Assembly: GCA_002421605.1 (NCBI GenBank)
Contig: DISJ01000017.1
Location: forward strand, 1 to 52,783
Origin: Rhodobacteraceae bacterium UBA6213
Lineage (GTDB): Bacteria; Pseudomonadota; Alphaproteobacteria; Rhodobacterales; Rhodobacteraceae
Length of the DNA: 52,783 bases
Direction of reading: 5' to 3'
Of this stretch, positions 47,784 through 52,783 are shown in pieces. Numbering within the stretch: position 1 is the stretch's first letter; each line of letters opens with the position of its first letter. The translations under genes were made by a program, and so were the position numbers. The notes under the pieces are model-generated. The model saw only the letters and a list, made by a program, of their open reading frames with translations, was not told the DNA's origin and made no database searches.

Positions 47784-49742
47784 ATGCTCGCCCTTGCCCC
47801 GGCCCCGATATCACGCTTCGCTGCTGCGCCGGGCCAGATTGCGCCCGCACGCCGCGCCGCACCCGAGGTTAGCGCGGCACAAGCCAATGTGGCAATGCGG
47901 CGCCCCATAGGCCAGCTTTTGTTAGAAATGCGGGCTGTTACACCCGGCAATCTGCTCAAGGCGCTGGCCTTGCGGCAGCGGCAAGAGGTGCGGCTGGGCG
48001 ATATATTGCTGGCACACGGCTGGGTGCGCGAGGCAGATCTGATGGCCGCGCTTGCAGTGCAATGGAACGCCGCTGTAGTCGATCCGTGCCGCGATCTGCC
48101 CGATCCGCGCCTGATCGACCGAGTCGGCGCCGAAGCCTGCCTCGGGGCGGGTATGCTGCCGTGGAGGCGCGTGGCGGGATGCACGGTCATTGCAACCTCG
48201 CGCCCCGAAGATTTCGCACGGCTGCGCGACAGCCTGCCCGAAGCGCTGGCGCCTTATGCGATGGTCATTGCCTCGGAAACATCCATGCATGCGGCGCTAT
48301 TGGCGCGTCGCCAAACTGCGATGATCCGGCGGGCCGAGGCGCGGGTGGCACCCTCCGAAAGTTGTCGCACGATAAACGGGCTGCGCATCCAGCGCGTCGC
48401 CTGGGCCGTGCTGGTGGTAGCGGTTGTGGCGCTGTGGCTGGCACCAGTGGCGAGTTTTGCGGTACTGACCTTCTGGGCGGTGTTGACCCTAGCACTTGGT
48501 TCGACATTGAAGCTTGCGGCGTTTGGCACCGAACTGGTCGGCGGCGCGCGCGAGCGGCGCCGTGCCGCCCTGCCCCCCCCTGTAGTTGCGCGATTGCCGC
48601 TGGTATCGCTGATGGTGCCGTTGTTTCATGAAACCGATATTTCAGGTCGGTTGCTGCGGCGGTTAGCACGGCTAAGTTATCCGCGCGAATTGCTGGATGT
48701 GCTGCTGGTGGTCGAAGAGGTGGACACCGAAACCCGCGCAGCGCTTGCAGCCACCCAGTTGCCGCACTGGGCGCGCGTGATTGTGGTGCCGAATGGGCCG
48801 ATCCGCACCAAACCCCGGGCACTTAACTTCGCGCTCAACTTTTGCCGGGGTAGCATTGTCGGGGTCTATGACGCCGAAGACGCGCCCGACCAAGACCAGA
48901 TTCACGCCGTGGTGCGCCGCTTTCACGAGCGCGGCCCCGAAGTGGCCTGTTTGCAAGGCGTGCTTGATTATTACAACCCGCGTACGAACTGGTTGGCGCG
49001 CTGCTTTACCGCCGAATATGCGGCGTGGTTTCGCGCCATGTTGCCGGGCCTCGCGCGGATGGGGCTGGTGGTGCCGCTGGGTGGCACGACGCTGTTTTTC
49101 CGCCGCGCCGCGATCGAGGCGCTCGGCGGGTGGGATGCGCATAACGTTACCGAAGACGCCGACCTTGGCATCCGCCTTGCCCGCCACGGCTATCGCACAG
49201 AACTGATCGCCACCGTCACACATGAAGAAGCGAACTGCCGCACCTTGCCTTGGGTGCGGCAACGCTCTCGCTGGCTCAAGGGATATGCGATGACTTGGGG
49301 CGTGCATATGCGCAACCCGGTGCTGCTCTGGCGTCAGCTTGGTGCCTGGCGGTTCTTTGGCTTTCAGGTGCTGTTTCTTGGCACGTTGTCGCAGTTTTTG
49401 TTTGCGCCGGTGCTCTGGGTTTTGGCGCTGGTGTCGCTGGGTTTTGGCCATCCGTTGCACGGGTTAGTGGGCGATGGCGGTATTGGCGCGATGACCGCGC
49501 TGTTCCTGATCGCAGAGGCGATCACGCTCGGCGTTGCTGCATGGGCGGTGCGGGGGCGCGAACACCGCCACCTCTGGCCATGGCTGCCGCTGCTGAACCT
49601 CTATTTTCCGCTGGGCGCACTGGCGGCGTGGAAAGCGATTTACGAGGTGGTGACACGCCCCTTTTATTGGGACAAGACCACGCACGGGCTATTCGATCAA
49701 CCCCAACCGGCGCTGGATAAGCGGCGCGCAATGCAAGGTTAA
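47784..49742 (+). CDS. Glycosyltransferase family 2 with N-terminal MshEN-like domain
   Basis: 652 residues. An N-terminal MshEN/GspE-N-like domain (about 38-165: PIGQLLLEMRAVTPGNLLKA, GDILLAHGWVREADLMAALA) precedes two membrane helices (about 205-245), a GT2 catalytic domain with VPLFHETDIS, DAEDAPDQDQ, EDADLGIRL and the QRSRWLKGY motif of processive synthases, then C-terminal membrane helices. MshEN domains bind cyclic di-GMP in other proteins, so control of polysaccharide synthesis by that messenger is plausible. Start uncertain: ATG 47784 or TTG 47748. Confidence 0.85.
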   Translation: MLALAPAPISRFAAAPGQIAPARRAAPEVSAAQANVAMRRPIGQLLLEMRAVTPGNLLKALALRQRQEVRLGDILLAHGWVREADLMAALAVQWNAAVVDPCRDLPDPRLIDRVGAEACLGAGMLPWRRVAGCTVIATSRPEDFARLRDSLPEALAPYAMVIASETSMHAALLARRQTAMIRRAEARVAPSESCRTINGLRIQRVAWAVLVVAVVALWLAPVASFAVLTFWAVLTLALGSTLKLAAFGTELVGGARERRRAALPPPVVARLPLVSLMVPLFHETDISGRLLRRLARLSYPRELLDVLLVVEEVDTETRAALAATQLPHWARVIVVPNGPIRTKPRALNFALNFCRGSIVGVYDAEDAPDQDQIHAVVRRFHERGPEVACLQGVLDYYNPRTNWLARCFTAEYAAWFRAMLPGLARMGLVVPLGGTTLFFRRAAIEALGGWDAHNVTEDADLGIRLARHGYRTELIATVTHEEANCRTLPWVRQRSRWLKGYAMTWGVHMRNPVLLWRQLGAWRFFGFQVLFLGTLSQFLFAPVLWVLALVSLGFGHPLHGLVGDGGIGAMTALFLIAEAITLGVAAWAVRGREHRHLWPWLPLLNLYFPLGALAAWKAIYEVVTRPFYWDKTTHGLFDQPQPALDKRRAMQG

Positions 49743-49763
49743 GGGCACAAAAAGGCGCTGCAG

Positions 49764-50402
49764 CTAGCCACGCAGCCGCGCGACGCCTGCGGCGTCGAGC
49801 TTTAGGCGTGTTTCGAAAGCTTTCGAGATATGCGCGCGCAAGGCGGCCTGTGCGCCATCACTATCGCCCGCGCCTATCGCATCAATGATCGCCTGATGTT
49901 CGGCCAATGCGGTTTCGCCGCGCCCTTCAGCCGCAAGCGACGTTGTAGCCAACAGCGCCATAGAGCGGTGCACCAGATCAAGTTGCGCCACCAAATAGCG
50001 GTTGTGCGAGGCAAGGTGGATCTGGCGGTGAAATCGCTTGTTGGCGCGCGCCAGCGCCAAAGGGTCGCCCAGATACGCGCGGTCTTCGGCCACCATGTCG
50101 TGCAGTACCCGCACCTCTTCGGGCGAGGCATGGCGTGCGGCAAGGCGCGCCGCTAGCCCCTCAAGTTCGGCCCGCACCACATATAGCTCTGCCAACTGGT
50201 TATGATCGAGCGATGCGACGATCAGGCTGCGCCCATCACGCGCCAGCATCGACTGCGTTTCCAACCGCTGCAACGCCTCGCGCACCGGCGTGCGTGATAC
50301 CCCAAGCCGTTCTGCCAGTTCGCTTTCAACCAGCCGGTCGCCCGGTCGATAAACCCCGGCGTCAATTGCCTCGAGGATCAATGTGTAGGCGTCTTTCTGC
50401 AT
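49764..50402 (-). CDS. GntR-family regulator (FCD subfamily)
   Basis: 212 residues: winged helix (AIDAGVYRPGDRLVESELAE, RLGVSRTPVREALQRLE) and an FCD effector domain (NKRFHRQIHLASHNRYLVAQ). The start MQKDAYTL at 50402 is preferred; ATG 50411 is equally possible. Its target is not evident from neighbours. An inverted repeat just upstream may be its own operator. Convergent with the glycosyltransferase gene. Confidence 0.88.
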   Translation of the reverse strand: MQKDAYTLILEAIDAGVYRPGDRLVESELAERLGVSRTPVREALQRLETQSMLARDGRSLIVASLDHNQLAELYVVRAELEGLAARLAARHASPEEVRVLHDMVAEDRAYLGDPLALARANKRFHRQIHLASHNRYLVAQLDLVHRSMALLATTSLAAEGRGETALAEHQAIIDAIGAGDSDGAQAALRAHISKAFETRLKLDAAGVARLRG

Positions 50403-50420
50403 TGTTCGCATCCCGTCTGG

Positions 50421-50436
50421 TAGGCACCGGAGCCTA
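50421..50436. promoter_or_regulatory. Possible GntR auto-operator
   Basis: TAGGC-N6-GCCTA inverted repeat 10-34 bp before the GntR gene start. Only symmetry and position support it. Confidence 0.25.
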
Positions 50437-50509
50437 TGCGGGCCACACCCCGCTGACAAGCCGAATGCGGCGCTTGCGGGCGCCTGTTGGCCCCGCTAGG
50501 GTTCGTGCC

Positions 50510-51157
50510 ATGTCAGCAGCTGATTTCGCACACGTCACCAATTGGGTCTTTGACCTCGACAACACGCTTTACCCGCCCTCGGCGCGCCTGTTCGAGCAGA
50601 TCGAAGTGCGTATGACCGATTTTGTGATGGCGTCGCTCGGGGTCGAACGGCCTGAAGCAGATCGTTTGCGCAAGCATTATTGGCGCACCTATGGCACCAC
50701 GCTTGCTGGGTTGATGCGCGAGCATGGGGTGGACCCCGGCCCCTATCTAATTGAAGTGCACGAGATTTCGTTTGCCACGCTAACCCCTGACCCTGCGCTA
50801 CGCGCGGGCATTCAAGCACTTCCTGGCAGACGGTTCGTGTTTACAAACGGCTCGTCGCCCTATGCCGAAAGGGTGCTGGAAGCGCGGGGGTTGAACGGGC
50901 TTTTCGATGGCGTTTACGGCGTTGAACACGCAGACTTTCACCCAAAACCCGATGCTGCCGCCTACCGCGAGGTGTTTGCCCTAGCCGCACTGGTGCCTGC
51001 ACAGGCCGCGATGTTCGAGGATGATCCGCGCAACCTTTTGGTGCCGCATGATTTGGGCATGCGTTGTGTGCATGTGGCCGAAGCGCCGGTGGCAGCCCCC
51101 CATATCCATCACCACACCGCCGACCTTGCCGGGTTTCTGGCTTCCCTCGCCCACTGA
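50510..51157 (+). CDS. HAD-family pyrimidine 5'-nucleotidase-like hydrolase
   Basis: 215 residues with HAD motifs in order: I VFDLDNTLYPP (nucleophile Asp), II FTNGSSPYAERVLE, III HPKPDAAAYREVF and IV FEDDPRNLLVP. The cap helix pattern and overall size match the Sdt1/YjjG-like pyrimidine nucleotidases. The start ATG at 50510 gives normal length; the longer frame to 50135 overlaps the GntR gene. Confidence 0.9.
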   Translation: MSAADFAHVTNWVFDLDNTLYPPSARLFEQIEVRMTDFVMASLGVERPEADRLRKHYWRTYGTTLAGLMREHGVDPGPYLIEVHEISFATLTPDPALRAGIQALPGRRFVFTNGSSPYAERVLEARGLNGLFDGVYGVEHADFHPKPDAAAYREVFALAALVPAQAAMFEDDPRNLLVPHDLGMRCVHVAEAPVAAPHIHHHTADLAGFLASLAH

Positions 51158-51206
51158 GGCTTGGCCGCGTCGCGCGCGGCGCCTATGTTCGCGCGAGGGG
51201 AAAACT

Positions 51207-52397
51207 ATGACAGAACAGTTCGACATCGTGATTTCGGGCGGCGGCATTGCTGGAATGGTAGCGTCAGCGGCCTTTGGCGCAGCAGGTTTTTCGGTTGCCT
51301 GCATTGACCCCGCGCCACCGATCACCGCCGAAGCGGCCGCGGGCGCTGACACGCGCTCGACCGCGCTGATGCAGCCCTCGGTGGCACTTTTGCGCGAGAT
51401 CGGCCTTTGGAAACGGTTAGAGCCCTATGCCGCGCCCTTGCAGATCATGCGGATCATCGAGGCAGAGGGCGGGGAGGTGCGCCTTACGCGCGATTTCAAC
51501 GCCGCGGACATTTCGTCAGCGCCATTTGGCTGGAACTTGCCGAACTGGCTGATCAGGCGCGAGCTGGTGGCGCATCTGGCGGGGATGGGCGCGGTCAGCT
51601 TTCGCCCCGGTCTTGCGACTCAAGGGGTTTTCACCCGTGATGGCGCGGCCGAAGTGACGCTTTCAGACGGCGCGCGCGTATCGGCGCGCCTGCTACTGGC
51701 TGCCGATGGGCGCGCCAGCCCCGTGCGACAGGCACTGGGCATCGGCCTTCGCCAGTTTCGCTATGGCCAGAAGGCGCTGGCATTCACGGTTACACATCCT
51801 GTGCCGCATGAAAATGTCTCGACCGAAATCCACCGTTCTGGCGGCCCATTCACCTTGGTGCCGCTGCCCGACCGCGACGGGGTGCCCGCCTCTGCCATCG
51901 TCTGGATGGAACGCGGGCCCGAGGCCGAGCGGCTTGCGGCGCTGCCGGTGGCGGATTTCGAGGCGGCGCTGGCGGAGCGCTCTTGCGCCATACTCGGGCC
52001 GCTGACGTTGACCTCAAAGCGCGCAGTTTGGCCGATGGGCGCGCAAATCGCGCGCCGGTTCGTGGCCGAGCGGGTGGCGCTGATCGCGGAAGCGGCGCAT
52101 GTGGTGCCGCCTATCGGCGCGCAGGGGCTGAACATGAGCCTTGCCGACATCGCCTGCCTTGTCGAGCTTGCACGGCACGACCCGGCGGGGCTGGGCAATA
52201 GCGCGATGCTGGCCGCCTATCAGCGCCGCCGCTGGCCCGAAGTGGCGGCACGGGTGACGGCAATTGACGCGCTCAACCGCGCCTCGATGCTGGGCGGGTG
52301 GCCGTTGCGTGACCTCAGAGCAGGTGCTTTGGCAGCGATGCATGCGCTAACGCCGCTGCGCCGCGGGGTAATGCGTGCGGGGCTTGGGGCGCGCTAA
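51207..52397 (+). CDS. UbiH/UbiF-family FAD monooxygenase
   Basis: 396-residue group A flavin hydroxylase: FAD motif FDIVISGGGIAGMVASAAFG, DTRSTALMQPSVALL (ubiquinone-hydroxylase type), LLLAADGRASPVRQALGI (DG motif) and VALIAEAAHVVPPIGAQGLNMSLADI (GD-type motif, here with Glu-Ala). It probably hydroxylates a ring in ubiquinone synthesis. GGGGAAAAC precedes the ATG. It is upstream of a terminator shared with ilvC. Confidence 0.9.
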   Translation: MTEQFDIVISGGGIAGMVASAAFGAAGFSVACIDPAPPITAEAAAGADTRSTALMQPSVALLREIGLWKRLEPYAAPLQIMRIIEAEGGEVRLTRDFNAADISSAPFGWNLPNWLIRRELVAHLAGMGAVSFRPGLATQGVFTRDGAAEVTLSDGARVSARLLLAADGRASPVRQALGIGLRQFRYGQKALAFTVTHPVPHENVSTEIHRSGGPFTLVPLPDRDGVPASAIVWMERGPEAERLAALPVADFEAALAERSCAILGPLTLTSKRAVWPMGAQIARRFVAERVALIAEAAHVVPPIGAQGLNMSLADIACLVELARHDPAGLGNSAMLAAYQRRRWPEVAARVTAIDALNRASMLGGWPLRDLRAGALAAMHALTPLRRGVMRAGLGAR

Positions 52398-52445
52398 GCG
52401 AACAGTAGCCCCATGCCCCGAAGCGGGCGCTTTTTCCAACAAAGA

Positions 52446-52475
52446 AGGGGCGCCCGCTAAGGCGCCCCTATTTTT
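52446..52475. terminator. Bidirectional terminator between ubiH-like gene and ilvC
   Basis: AGGGGCGCC and GGCGCCCCT form a 9-bp stem with loop CGCTAA; ATTTTTC follows on the plus strand. It serves the rightward monooxygenase gene and the convergent ilvC. Confidence 0.85.
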
Positions 52476-52489
52476 CGATTTGATGTTTA

Positions 52490-52783
52490 TTAGTTGCGGT
52501 CGCGATCGACCATTTTGCCCTTGGCGATCCAAGGCATCATGGCGCGCAGTTTCTCACCGACCTTTTCGATCTGATGTTCGTCGTTGCGCCGCCGCGTCGC
52601 CTTGAAGAAGGGCTGACCGACCGTGTTTTCTTGCATGAATTCGCTGACGAACTTGCCGGTCTGGATATCGGTTAGCACCGCCTTCATACGCGCCTTGGTT
52701 TCGGCGTAAGGCAGGATGCGCGGACCCGAGACGTATTCGCCGTATTCGGCGGTGTTCGAGATCGAGTAGTTCATGTTGGCGAT
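52490..52783 (-). CDS. ilvC: Ketol-acid reductoisomerase, 3' part
   Basis: The last 97 residues of a class I KARI, cut by the right edge: NMNYSISNTAEYGEYVSGPR, then VLTDIQTGKFVSEFMQENTV and ending KGKMVDRDRN. The C-terminal knotted domain includes the Mg-ligand region. It converts acetolactate and acetohydroxybutyrate in branched-chain amino acid synthesis with NADPH and Mg2+. Confidence 0.95.
   Translation of the reverse strand: MANMNYSISNTAEYGEYVSGPRILPYAETKARMKAVLTDIQTGKFVSEFMQENTVGQPFFKATRRRNDEHQIEKVGEKLRAMMPWIAKGKMVDRDRN

Noticed and set aside
1..52783. CRISPR arrays or long tandem repeats
   Set aside because: No regularly spaced direct repeats were seen; the only low-complexity stretches are Pro/Ala codons in two exported proteins.
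1..52783. rRNA genes and known riboswitches
   Set aside because: No rRNA-like sequence or recognisable riboswitch core was found on either strand.

Overview
The window looks like an alphaproteobacterial chromosome, most likely a member of the Rhodobacteraceae. The base composition is GC-rich. The order SPOR lipoprotein, DD-carboxypeptidase, tmk, holB, tatD, PhnP-like hydrolase is typical of that family, and an aa3 oxidase ctaD sits next to small c-type cytochromes. The family assignment is inferred from gene content; no search was run.

Left part (1-31.4 kb) is accessory. It opens with an IS66 fragment. A metal-efflux module follows: a separate HMA protein, a P1B-type ATPase with a CPG instead of CPC motif, and a divergent LysR regulator. 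Next are a QseBC/PmrAB-like two-component system and a small periplasmic protein gene whose upstream region carries a PmrA/QseB-type box. After a decayed LysR/FMN-reductase remnant comes a leftward block (6.9-14.1 kb) for quinone and electrophile stress: glutathionyl-hydroquinone reductase, VOC dioxygenase-like protein, DoxX, pirin, GNAT, DUF5996, azoreductase, an F420-type NADP oxidoreductase and a LysR regulator. Two of its promoter regions share a nearly identical 30-bp block. Two genes in it, pirin and DUF5996, each carry a single-base frameshift.

14.2-20.6 kb is mobile-element debris: a serine recombinase fragment fused to a truncated phage tail tube gene, a bactofilin, a PRiA4-ORF3-like gene, DUF3489 and DUF7220 remnants, a methyltransferase tail, an IS110 element and an IS5-family (IS427-like) element. 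An intact DUF1330/HxlR divergent pair lies inside it.

20.6-30.5 kb is a catabolic island. A cyclic-amidase/hydantoinase-like enzyme, an isochorismatase/N-carbamoylsarcosine-amidase-like hydrolase, an Old Yellow Enzyme, an isocitrate-lyase/PEP-mutase family lyase, a metallo-beta-lactamase-fold hydrolase, a cupin and an NTF2-like protein are grouped with a TRAP transporter and a GntR/FCD regulator. The palindrome GTCAACTGTTGAC occurs in the central divergent promoter, and a near copy occurs at the far right promoter, so one regulator probably controls the whole set. The likely job is uptake and hydrolysis of a cyclic amide, imide or ureide; the substrate is unknown. A decayed TRAP permease and a serine-recombinase remnant lie between this island and a tRNA-Ser gene, which probably marks the island edge.

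Right part (31.4-52.8 kb) is core genome: an SH3/crystallin-like exported protein, cell-wall and DNA-replication genes (SPOR, dac, tmk, holB, tatD), a PhnP-like hydrolase, an AEC transporter, tRNA-Leu, a peptidoglycan-binding protein, lipB, two cytochromes c, ctaD, a DUF2244 gene with a terminator inside its 5' coding region, a YqeY-like gene, carA, a glycosyltransferase with a MshEN-like N-terminus, a GntR regulator, a HAD pyrimidine 5'-nucleotidase-like gene, a UbiH-like monooxygenase and the 3' end of ilvC.
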